A stretch of DNA of 6,091 nucleotides from NCBI GenBank assembly GCA_024653385.1, contig JANLFZ010000380.1, positions 1 to 6,091 on the forward strand. The letters run 5' to 3'. This document shows, piece by piece, positions 1-5,251 of this stretch; the first letter of the stretch is position 1; each line of letters opens with the position of its first letter. Below the pieces are notes generated by a model that did no database searches, had not been told where the DNA came from, and saw only the letters and a list, made by a program, of their open reading frames with translations. The DNA is from Thermoguttaceae bacterium. GTDB lineage: Bacteria > Planctomycetota > Planctomycetia > Pirellulales > Thermoguttaceae. The position numbers were made by a program, and so were the translations under genes.

Positions 1-623
1 TGGTGGCCCCGAAAGGGCCGGGGCACCTGCTGCGTTCGGAGTTCGTGCGCGGGGCGGGCGTGCCGTGCCTGATCGCCCTGGGCGAGGGAGCGACCAAAGA
101 GGCATTCGACATCGGCTTGGCGTATGCCAAGGGAATCGGGGGGACCCGGGCCGGTGTGATCGAGACCACCTTCGCCGAGGAGACCGAGACCGACCTGTTC
201 GGCGAACAGGTCGTGCTGTGCGGCGGCGTCAGCGCCCTGGTCAAGGCCGGGTACGAGACCCTGGTCGAGGCCGGATACCAGCCCGAAATGGCCTATTTCG
301 AGTGCGTCCACGAGCTGAAGCTGATCGTCGACCTGATCTATCAGGGCGGCCTGAACTACATGCGATACAGCATCTCAAACACGGCCGAATACGGCGACTA
401 TACCCGCGGCCCCCGGATCATCACCGACCAGACCAAGGCCGAGATGAAACGGATCCTCAACGAGATCCAGAGCGGCCAGTTCGCCAAGGAGTGGATCCTC
501 GAGAACAAGGCCAACGCCCCGGCATTCAAGGCGATGCGGCGTCAGGAACGGGCCCACCCGGTCGAAGAGGTGGGCCGAAAGCTGCGGCGCTTGATGTCGT
601 GGATCAATGCCAAGGAGGTCTAG
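1..623 (+). CDS. ilvC: Ketol-acid reductoisomerase, C-terminal part (5' end outside window)
   Basis: IlvC converts acetolactate or acetohydroxybutyrate to the dihydroxy acid with NAD(P)H and Mg2+, the second common step of valine, leucine and isoleucine synthesis in the cytoplasm. The reading frame is already open at base 3, and its first visible residues (VAPKGPGH) are the conserved end of the N-terminal Rossmann domain. The nucleotide-binding part and the true start therefore lie to the left. About 206 residues remain, covering the knotted helical domain. Counting from base 3, family metal ligands are recognisable at Asp64 and Glu68 (TETDLFGE) and at Glu100 and Glu104 (FECVHELK), and the substrate serine falls near Ser125 in SISNTAEYGD. 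The C-terminus ends soon after the single knotted domain, which fits the short class I form and not the long enterobacterial class II form. The stop is TAG at 621-623. No strong terminator follows. Identification is firm. Confidence 0.96.
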   Translation, partial: VAPKGPGHLLRSEFVRGAGVPCLIALGEGATKEAFDIGLAYAKGIGGTRAGVIETTFAEETETDLFGEQVVLCGGVSALVKAGYETLVEAGYQPEMAYFECVHELKLIVDLIYQGGLNYMRYSISNTAEYGDYTRGPRIITDQTKAEMKRILNEIQSGQFAKEWILENKANAPAFKAMRRQERAHPVEEVGRKLRRLMSWINAKEV

Positions 624-797
624 CCATTTCAGGCTAGGCAGCAATCCCTCACTGGGCCTATCAGCACACTCCCCTCCATGGCGCGGATTGCCACGAGGCC
701 GAGGAGTGCAACAATAACAATCACGGGCCGGACAGGTGGCCGGCGCGGAGCGGCCCTCTGTCCGGTGTGTGGGAACGACCTGATACGAGGCTGGTGT

Positions 798-802
798 GAG
801 GG
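798..802 (+). promoter_or_regulatory. Ribosome binding site of the 90-residue protein
   Basis: GAGGG lies seven bases before ATG 810. It decides between this start and the longer in-frame ATG at 678, which has only pyrimidine-rich sequence in front of it. Confidence 0.6.
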
Positions 803-809
803 CTTGCTC

Positions 810-1082
810 ATGCCGTCCGTCCACGATGTTGGCGAACTGACGTTCGACGAACTCAATCCCGGCGACCGGATCGAGGTCGAGCACCTGGTGACCGTCGGGG
901 GTCGGCAATGGCGCACCCGTACGGTCGGAACCGTGGTCCGCACGGAGCGTCGTCGCCACGGCCTGCACTTTCGGCGCAACTTCGACGACAAGGTGTTCAG
1001 CGACGTGGTGCTCTTGGAACTCCCCGATGGGGAGTTGGCCGATGTGACCGTCGACGAGTTCACCGTGTTTCGGCCGGCCTGA
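810..1082 (+). CDS. 90-residue conserved-looking protein of unknown function
   Basis: I do not recognise a named family. I chose ATG 810 because GAGGG at 798-802 gives a well-placed ribosome binding site seven bases upstream. An in-frame ATG at 678 would add 44 residues, but it has no such site and its first codons (AGG, AGT, ATA, ACA) are unlike the rest of the gene. The product has no signal peptide or membrane segment. It alternates hydrophobic and charged residues (for example GDRIEVEHLVTVGG and TRTVGTVVRTERRRHG), which suggests a small beta-rich, barrel-like fold with a basic face at residues 44-56. The C-terminal part (VLLELPDGELADVTVDEF) looks like a further beta hairpin. The basic patch could bind nucleic acid, but that is inference. 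It lies 48 bases before the radical SAM gene on the same strand, so co-transcription is likely. Confidence 0.7.
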   Translation: MPSVHDVGELTFDELNPGDRIEVEHLVTVGGRQWRTRTVGTVVRTERRRHGLHFRRNFDDKVFSDVVLLELPDGELADVTVDEFTVFRPA

Positions 1083-1130
1083 TCCATCGGATTGCCCAAC
1101 TCGTTTCACTGGCCCTACCCCGGCCGAGCC

Positions 1131-2039
1131 ATGACTTCCGACCACGGGGATCGCGCCTCCGATCTTTTCCGCGCCCATTCCCGCAGCTTCCGCGAGAACC
1201 GTTACGTCTACCCCGTGGTCAGCCGGCGTTCGGGCGGGGTTTCGATCGGGGTCAATCTGAACCTCGATAAGGTCTGCAACTTCCATTGCGTGTATTGCCA
1301 GGTGGACCGGACGACGCCCGGCTTGAAGGACTTCGTCGACCTTGCGCGCCTGGCCGAGGAACTCGACGCCACGTTGGAACTGGCCACTTCGGGCCGGTTG
1401 TTCGACGACCCGCAGTTCTGCCGCACGCCCGCATCGCTGCGGACCGTGCGCGACGTGGCCTTAAGCGGCGACGGCGAGCCGACGACCTACCGCAACTTCG
1501 ACGAGGTGGTTTCGACGTGCATCGCGGCCAGGAATCGCCGAGGGTTGGACGGCGTGAAAGTCGTCCTGATCACCAACGCGACCATGTTCCATCGCCGGAG
1601 AGTCCAAGAGGGACTGCGCTTGCTTGACCAGGCCGGCGGGGAGATCTGGGCCAAGCTCGACGCGGGCACCGAGGACTACTACCGCGTTGTCGCGCGATCG
1701 AAGATCCCGTTCTCCCGAATTCTCGCCAACCTTCGGCTTGCCGCCCGGGAACGACCGATCGTCATCCAATCGCTGTTCTTGCGCATGCATGGCCTGGGGC
1801 CTCCAGCCGACGAGCAAAAAGCGTATGCCGGCCGACTAGAGGAGATCGTGTCCAGCGGCGGCCAGATCAAGCTGGTGCAGATCCACACGATCGCCCGCCG
1901 GCCCGCCGAACCCTGGGTAACCGCGCTTGCCCATGCGGAACTGGATGCCTTGGCCGATCGCGTGCGCGCCCGAACCGGGCTCTCCGTCGCCGTCTTCTAT
2001 GGCGCAAGTGCGGACCGGGAACCTGCCGCAGGCAAGTGA
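1131..2039 (+). CDS. Radical SAM protein, COG0731 (TYW1/wyosine synthase-like) type
   Basis: This 302-residue cytoplasmic protein carries the radical SAM cluster motif Cys49-x3-Cys53-x2-Cys56 (CNFHCVYC), which would bind a 4Fe-4S cluster and cleave S-adenosylmethionine. The preceding stretch, with SRR at residues 31-33 and a GVNLNLDK run, matches the N-terminal signature of COG0731. Other landmarks are the SAM-binding loop LSGDGEPT (111-118), a strand ending ITNAT (147-151) and KLDAG (175-179). Archaeal members of this group make the tricyclic base of tRNA-Phe. The substrate of bacterial members is not established, so I give no gene symbol. ATG 1131 is preferred over the upstream TTG 1092 because it begins just before the conserved region, although neither has a visible Shine-Dalgarno site. 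The gene probably shares a transcript with the 90-residue protein and ends 17 bases from a converging gene. Confidence 0.88.
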   Translation: MTSDHGDRASDLFRAHSRSFRENRYVYPVVSRRSGGVSIGVNLNLDKVCNFHCVYCQVDRTTPGLKDFVDLARLAEELDATLELATSGRLFDDPQFCRTPASLRTVRDVALSGDGEPTTYRNFDEVVSTCIAARNRRGLDGVKVVLITNATMFHRRRVQEGLRLLDQAGGEIWAKLDAGTEDYYRVVARSKIPFSRILANLRLAARERPIVIQSLFLRMHGLGPPADEQKAYAGRLEEIVSSGGQIKLVQIHTIARRPAEPWVTALAHAELDALADRVRARTGLSVAVFYGASADREPAAGK

Positions 2040-2060
2040 CGGCCGGGCGGTTGCCGTCAC
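2036..2060. terminator. Hairpin shared by two convergent stop codons, likely bidirectional terminator
   Basis: GTGACGGC (2036-2043) and GCCGTCAC (2053-2060) are perfect 8-bp inverted copies around a 9-base loop. The stop codon of the radical SAM gene (2037-2039) lies in the left arm and that of the carbonic anhydrase gene (2057-2059, minus strand) in the right arm. There is no T-run on either side, so it is not a classical intrinsic terminator. A role in ending or protecting both transcripts is inferred from its position. A competing shorter pairing, GGCAA (2031-2035) with TTGCC (2051-2055), is also possible. Confidence 0.5.
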
Positions 2061-2872
2061 GACTCGCCGTGTTGCGGCGCGGCTGGGTGCTTGCCGGGCT
2101 GGACTGGTTTCTTGGGGCTGCCTTCCTGGCTTGGCGCGGAACGGTCGCCAAGCAGGCTTTTCTGCCTGGGGTGTTCGCCGAGCCACTTCACGCGCCCCGA
2201 CTCGAGGTCGTAGATTGCCCCGACGATCTTCAACTTCTCCTCCCGGACGCGGCTCGACACGAGGGGGCTCCGCCGCAGCAGGTCCTCGATCGCCTGCCAC
2301 ACGTTGGCCTCGATCGCGGCCGGAATCAGATCGGCGCCGCGCAGTTCCGGGTGGGTCTCTTGGGCCTTGGCGACCGCCGGCCGGATGCTCCCGGCCAGCG
2401 GAGCGATGTTCCCGTGCAACTCGGCCCCGGTGGCCACCGCGGTGACCGCGCCGCACTGGGTGTGCCCGAGCACCACCAACAGCGGCGTGCCCAAGTGGTC
2501 GGTGCCGTATTCGATCGACCCGGCTTCGTCGAGATTGCAGACGTTCCCAGCGACCCGCACCACAAACAAGTCGCCGATCCCCTGGTCGAACAATAGTTCC
2601 ACCGGCACCCGAGAATCGGAACAACCAAGCACGGTGGCGAAGGGATGTTGGCCGTGCTCGCTGGTCGCCCGGCGCCGGGCCGCGCCGGAGTCCGGATGGA
2701 TGCTCTTGCCCAGGACGTAACGGGTGTTGCCGTCCCTGAGCCGCCGAATCGCTTCGTTTGCCGTGATCGCGGGCGGCTCATCGCTACCTTGCGATCCAAC
2801 CGCGATGCCCCAGGCAGCCGCCATCGCGGCCCAAAGCACCACAAGGGGCTTCGTTCGCACATGACGAAACAT
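2057..2872 (-). CDS. Exported beta-class carbonic anhydrase
   Basis: The enzyme interconverts CO2 and bicarbonate using zinc. The beta-class signature is complete: Cys84-x-Asp86-x-Arg88 (CSDSR), then His137 and Cys140 (GHTQCG), giving three zinc ligands and the Asp/Arg dyad. The conserved FVVRVAGN and SIEYG segments lie between. The N-terminus has basic residues followed by a hydrophobic run at about residues 9-25, which looks like a Sec signal peptide and places the enzyme outside the cytoplasmic membrane. Cleavage would fall near residue 26-30, with no clear lipobox. After the catalytic domain, about 30 residues rich in Pro, Lys, Ser and Gly form a probably disordered tail. GGAG at 2882-2885 (minus strand) is nine bases before the ATG and supports this start. 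The gene lies 50 bases downstream of the secreted unknown gene and has no obvious promoter of its own. Total length is 271 residues. Confidence 0.93.
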   Translation of the reverse strand: MFRHVRTKPLVVLWAAMAAAWGIAVGSQGSDEPPAITANEAIRRLRDGNTRYVLGKSIHPDSGAARRRATSEHGQHPFATVLGCSDSRVPVELLFDQGIGDLFVVRVAGNVCNLDEAGSIEYGTDHLGTPLLVVLGHTQCGAVTAVATGAELHGNIAPLAGSIRPAVAKAQETHPELRGADLIPAAIEANVWQAIEDLLRRSPLVSSRVREEKLKIVGAIYDLESGRVKWLGEHPRQKSLLGDRSAPSQEGSPKKPVQPGKHPAAPQHGES

Positions 2873-2922
2873 GGAACAGGACTCCGTAACCGTTCACCGG
2901 GACTGTCCGAAGTTTCAACCTG

Positions 2923-4044
2923 TCATTTCACCAACCGCCAACCCGTCGGGTCGGCGGTCAAGCCGGTATGGCCTTTGTAGCGTCCGTACACGTTGTGCAT
3001 TTCGTCGATCGAGTCGAAGTAACCCACGATGTGGGCGGCGCTGAACGACTGGCCGGCCTTGATCGGTTTGCCGTAGACCTCTTCGATCATCACGATGATG
3101 CCGCCGGGCCGCTGGCTGCACCATGCCTCGTACACGATCGACGGTTCGAGCGTCATGCCCGCCAGCCATGGGCCGTCCTTGCCCGTGGCCTTGTCGCGCA
3201 ACCGGTACGCCCGAATGAAGTGTTCCGGCAGTTTGTGGGTGTCGCGCCGGTAGCCGAACTTGGCGTCGGGCGGAAACGGCGTGAAGAACTCGCTGGCGGG
3301 AATTCGCAGCCCCTGGGGACCGCCCAGGTAGCTCAGGTAGATTTCGCTGAACGTGTCTCCCCGCTCGTGCCGCACGCATCCCGGCGTGTCGTTGCGGAGG
3401 AACATTTCGTTCGAATCGTTGACCGTGTCGATCCGGTCCATCAACACGAAGTACCGCACGTCCTTGGGAAACACCACCCATTGCGTCCATCGCGACCCCG
3501 GTTTGCGCCCGGGAGCGGCATACTCGTAACAGTAGGTGGTCTTGACCGCGGCGAAGTCCTTGCCCCGAATGACCTCCGGCTGGACGGGCTTCATGCGGTG
3601 GCAAAGCTGCGGCCCCTCGACCACGCGCTTGCGGTGGGTGCTGCCGTGGGCCATTAGCGCGTACTGCCGTCGGGCCGGGTCGGTCTCGTTGGTGTACCAG
3701 GTGTAGCGTCCCACGCCGTGTCCGTCGGGCGCGAGCACCTTGTCGCCGTAGGCCTCGTCGCTGCCGGCCTCCATCAGCCAGTCGACGACCATCAGCCCGT
3801 CCCCCGCCTCGCGGAACCCGGTTTTCTTATCGAGAAACGATCCCTTCTCGATGCCGGTCATCCAGTGCTTGGGGTCCTTTTTCGGAATGACCGCTTCGAG
3901 CAGGTCGGTCTCGATCTTGATGGCCCGGTCGGTTTCGATCACGCGGACCCCAGACGGCTGCTCGGCCGCGCCCCACGCGCAACAGGCCGCGGCAACCCAG
4001 AGCCCCATCGGCACCAAGCCCCGAAAAACGGTGGCGACTCGCAT
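2923..4044 (-). CDS. Exported protein of unrecognised family, 373 residues
   Basis: I cannot assign a named family. The N-terminus (basic start, hydrophobic stretch around residues 10-27, small residues GAA before Glu28) looks like a Sec signal peptide. Cys21 and Cys22 are present, but the context is not a good lipobox. The mature part of about 345 residues is rich in Tyr, Trp, Phe and Gly, with many short strand-like segments and no further membrane helix, so a beta-sandwich fold is likely by inference. Such folds are common in carbohydrate-binding or mutarotase-like proteins, but no catalytic motif is evident. Start 4044 is chosen because AGGA at 4051-4054 (minus strand) is six bases upstream. 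Longer starts at 4059 and 4167 would spoil the signal peptide, and 4167 also lies upstream of the likely transcription start. It has its own sigma70-like promoter and is followed after 50 bases by the carbonic anhydrase gene. Confidence 0.82.
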   Translation of the reverse strand: MRVATVFRGLVPMGLWVAAACCAWGAAEQPSGVRVIETDRAIKIETDLLEAVIPKKDPKHWMTGIEKGSFLDKKTGFREAGDGLMVVDWLMEAGSDEAYGDKVLAPDGHGVGRYTWYTNETDPARRQYALMAHGSTHRKRVVEGPQLCHRMKPVQPEVIRGKDFAAVKTTYCYEYAAPGRKPGSRWTQWVVFPKDVRYFVLMDRIDTVNDSNEMFLRNDTPGCVRHERGDTFSEIYLSYLGGPQGLRIPASEFFTPFPPDAKFGYRRDTHKLPEHFIRAYRLRDKATGKDGPWLAGMTLEPSIVYEAWCSQRPGGIIVMIEEVYGKPIKAGQSFSAAHIVGYFDSIDEMHNVYGRYKGHTGLTADPTGWRLVK

Positions 4045-4050
4045 ACGGCG

Positions 4051-4054
4051 TCCT
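4051..4054 (-). promoter_or_regulatory. Ribosome binding site deciding the start of the exported unknown protein
   Basis: AGGA on the minus strand, within GAGAGGA, sits six bases before ATG 4044. It makes this the preferred start over the in-frame ATG at 4059 and the distal ORF start at 4167. Confidence 0.6.
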
Positions 4055-4126
4055 CTCATGCAGGCGGTGCGTCGATTGCAGCGCTGCGTGCCGCTTTCGC
4101 GCGCTGGCCCAGGCGCTGCGCGCCCC

Positions 4127-4154
4127 AATGTAGCGCCGCCACCGCGCGTGTCAA
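4127..4154 (-). promoter_or_regulatory. Sigma70-like promoter of the exported protein / carbonic anhydrase unit
   Basis: On the minus strand TTGACA (4149-4154) is a perfect -35 box. It is followed after 16 bases by TACATT (4127-4132), which matches four of six positions of TATAAT. Transcription would start near 4120, giving a leader of about 75 bases before ATG 4044. The position just outside the upstream gene's terminator-like hairpin supports it. Confidence 0.62.
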
Positions 4155-4179
4155 GGGCCGACGCCAAGGCCTTCGGCCC
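4155..4179 (-). terminator. GC-rich hairpin after the metallopeptidase gene, candidate terminator
   Basis: GGGCCGA (4155-4161) and TCGGCCC (4173-4179) pair perfectly over 7 bp with an 11-base loop that contains the palindrome AAGGCCTT. The hairpin begins two bases after the metallopeptidase stop codon (4182-4184) and ends directly against the -35 box of the next promoter. No T-run follows on the minus strand, so a Rho-independent role is plausible but not proven. Confidence 0.45.
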
Positions 4180-4181
4180 GG

Positions 4182-4577
4182 CTAGCCGTAGCCCAACGCC
4201 TTCAGCTCCTCTTCACTCAGGCCGTGGTGATGGGCCAATTCGTGCAGGATGGTGATGCGGATCTGCTCGCGGAGGTTCTCGGGCGTGATCCGGCCCGATT
4301 CATCCATCGCGGCCGACAGGATTCCCTCGCGGTAGATGGTGACCACGTCGGGAAGCGTACCGGAGTGCTCGACGCTGCGGTGCGTGATCGGAATGCCGGT
4401 ATACAGGCCACACAGGTCGTCGATGTACTCGACGCCCTTCTCCTCCATGACTTCCGGAGAAGGGTAGTCTTCGACGTGAAGGGGAATCTTCTCCAAGAGC
4501 TGATGGACCAAGGGCGGCATGGCCGCCAAGACCCGCTCCAATTGCCGATCAAACCGTGCTCTGGCACGCGCGTTCAC
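4182..4577 (-). CDS. Small zincin-like metallopeptidase (Zincin_1 / DUF1025 type)
   Basis: This predicted cytoplasmic protein has about 131 residues. It carries the zinc-protease motif His112-Glu113-x2-His116 in HELAHHHGLSEEEL near the C-terminus, the characteristic arrangement of the short Zincin_1 (PF06262) family. Upstream are LHVEDYPS (residues 33-40), a GLYTGIP segment (57-63) and LPDVVTIYREGI (75-86), all typical of this family. No signal peptide or membrane segment is seen. The physiological substrate of the family is unknown to me. I chose GTG 4577 because AGAAGGG lies about ten bases upstream and the length fits the family. A GTG at 4652 would add 25 residues but has no ribosome binding site and lies only about 11 bases from the predicted transcription start. 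It has its own promoter at 4670-4697 and a terminator-like hairpin behind it. Confidence 0.85.
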   Translation of the reverse strand: MNARARARFDRQLERVLAAMPPLVHQLLEKIPLHVEDYPSPEVMEEKGVEYIDDLCGLYTGIPITHRSVEHSGTLPDVVTIYREGILSAAMDESGRITPENLREQIRITILHELAHHHGLSEEELKALGYG

Positions 4578-4669
4578 CGGGGACGCACCCTTCTGGGGCC
4601 AGAAAACAACGAGCCGGGCAACCTCGCGGACCCCAAGGAGACGCAGCGCCACCGGGGCCCGCCGAGAAA

Positions 4670-4697
4670 ATCATAGCGAGATCGGGGGGGCCGTCAA
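4670..4697 (-). promoter_or_regulatory. Sigma70-like promoter of the metallopeptidase gene
   Basis: On the minus strand TTGACG (4692-4697) and TATGAT (4670-4675) are separated by 16 bases. Each box matches five of six consensus positions. Transcription would begin near 4663, giving a leader of about 86 bases to GTG 4577. A run of seven C on this strand lies in the spacer. Confidence 0.6.
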
Positions 4698-4710
4698 TGC
4701 GGCGAGATCG
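4676..4710. repeat. Direct 9-bp repeat within the metallopeptidase promoter
   Basis: GCGAGATCG (plus-strand reading) occurs at 4676-4684 and 4702-4710, 26 bases apart start to start. One copy fills the spacer next to the -10 box and the other lies just upstream of the -35 box, so a protein bound to both would overlap polymerase. An operator role is inferred only from this placement. Confidence 0.4.
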
Positions 4711-4761
4711 CTCACCTCAAATGGCCCGGCGCCAACGCCAGATGGACGAAGGGAAGGTGGA

Positions 4762-5010
4762 TCAGGCAGAGGGACGTCGGTAGTGCTGGTAAGCTAGGAG
4801 GACCTCGTAGAGGTCCATTGAAATCGAGACCTCCTCGTCTTCGAAGTCGCGGAGCCACGTGCGGCGCGACTGGACGGCATCGACCAGCAGGGGGAGGATT
4901 TCGCCAAGGGGCACGCTCACCCGTTGACTAGATTCCTCAGATTGCGCAACCTTCAGTGCCGAACGGTCTTCCTGGGGGCCGTAGTAGATACGAAGGTGGC
5001 TTGGGTGCAT
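4762..5010 (-). CDS. 82-residue protein of unknown function
   Basis: I do not recognise a named family. ATG 5010 is chosen because AAAGGA lies six bases upstream on the minus strand. The open frame continues to 5136, but that extension is composed of low-hydrophobicity sequence with no ribosome binding site. The product has no signal peptide. It begins MHPSHLRIYYGPQED, has a polar middle, then a probable amphipathic helix (PLGEILPLLVDAVQSRRTWLRDF, about residues 34-56), an acidic patch (EDEE, 57-60) and a C-terminal helix (SMDLYEVLLAYQHYRR, about 64-79). A small alpha/beta or helical-hairpin fold is likely. It is transcribed divergently from tex with a 241-base gap between the two starts. The gap to the metallopeptidase gene contains that gene's own promoter, so separate transcription is likely. 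I could not find a convincing promoter for this gene. Confidence 0.7.
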   Translation of the reverse strand: MHPSHLRIYYGPQEDRSALKVAQSEESSQRVSVPLGEILPLLVDAVQSRRTWLRDFEDEEVSISMDLYEVLLAYQHYRRPSA

Positions 5011-5147
5011 GCCGCGTCCTTTGCCGTTGGTTGAGATCCGTCTGCTTCCAGTTGTATCGGCAGCGCGCGTCTTGTGGGTTTGATGTTTTTCGTCGAGAAT
5101 AGGGCTTTGCTCCACCGGTTCCGCTTGTAGGACCAAGGGCGAGCGAA

Positions 5148-5155
5148 GCGAGATC
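5148..5155. repeat. Third copy of GCGAGATC, one base upstream of the tex -35 box
   Basis: The same 8-base core as the paired repeat at 4676-4710 occurs here, directly before TTGACA of the tex promoter. I found only three copies in the window by eye. All are promoter-associated, which suggests a shared binding site but does not prove one. Confidence 0.3.
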
Positions 5156-5156
5156 C

Positions 5157-5185
5157 TTGACAGGGGCTCCCCATTGCGCTAGAGT
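5157..5185 (+). promoter_or_regulatory. Sigma70-like promoter of tex
   Basis: TTGACA (5157-5162) is a perfect -35 box. It is separated by the optimal 17 bases from TAGAGT (5180-5185), which matches four of six -10 positions. Transcription would begin near 5192, leaving a leader of about 60 bases before ATG 5252. It is the best promoter-like sequence in the window on this strand. Confidence 0.65.
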
Positions 5186-5218
5186 GCGTGTCGGCAACCC
5201 CCAATCACTACGAACGTT

Positions 5219-5238
5219 GCGTCGCCCAAGCGCGACGC
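5219..5238 (+). other. Hairpin in the tex leader just before the start codon
   Basis: GCGTCGC (5219-5225) and GCGACGC (5232-5238) form a perfect 7-bp stem with a 6-base loop. It ends 13 bases before ATG 5252, about where a ribosome binding site would begin, and no Shine-Dalgarno sequence is visible between the hairpin and the start. It may influence translation, but this is inferred from position only. Confidence 0.4.
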
Positions 5239-5251
5239 CTGTCAACCCTGT

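Noticed and set aside
621..636. Inverted repeat TAGCC / GGCTA at the ilvC stop codon as a terminator
   Set aside because: The stem is only 5 bp with a 6-base loop and no T-run, which is too weak to call.
678..809. N-terminal extension of the 90-residue protein with a CPVCGN motif resembling a zinc ribbon
   Set aside because: The start at 678 has no ribosome binding site and the first codons are atypical. Only one CxxC plus a lone Cys is present, so a zinc site is incomplete and probably accidental.
375..1286. Minus-strand open frame of 303 codons across the end of ilvC, the 90-residue gene and the start of the radical SAM gene
   Set aside because: It overlaps three better-supported plus-strand genes, crosses their boundaries, and has a composition typical of the antisense of GC-rich coding sequence.
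1836..2624. Minus-strand open frame of 262 codons over the radical SAM 3' end and the carbonic anhydrase gene
   Set aside because: It lies out of frame with the carbonic anhydrase, which has complete catalytic motifs. The product is Arg- and Gly-rich with no recognisable domain.
2873..2922. Separate promoter for the carbonic anhydrase gene
   Set aside because: A TTGAAA is present on the minus strand, but no acceptable -10 box lies 16-18 bases downstream.
4045..4167. Longer start for the secreted protein
   Set aside because: It would place residues before the signal peptide, and most of it lies upstream of the predicted transcription start. AGGA correctly spaced before 4044 supports the shorter form.
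4578..4652. Longer GTG start for the metallopeptidase
   Set aside because: It has no ribosome binding site, is about 11 bases from the predicted transcription start, and the product would exceed the usual family length.
4045..5020. Shared AGGACGC-G string before the starts at 4044 and 5010 as a regulatory motif
   Set aside because: The similarity is mostly the Shine-Dalgarno core plus a few GC-rich bases, so it needs no further explanation.
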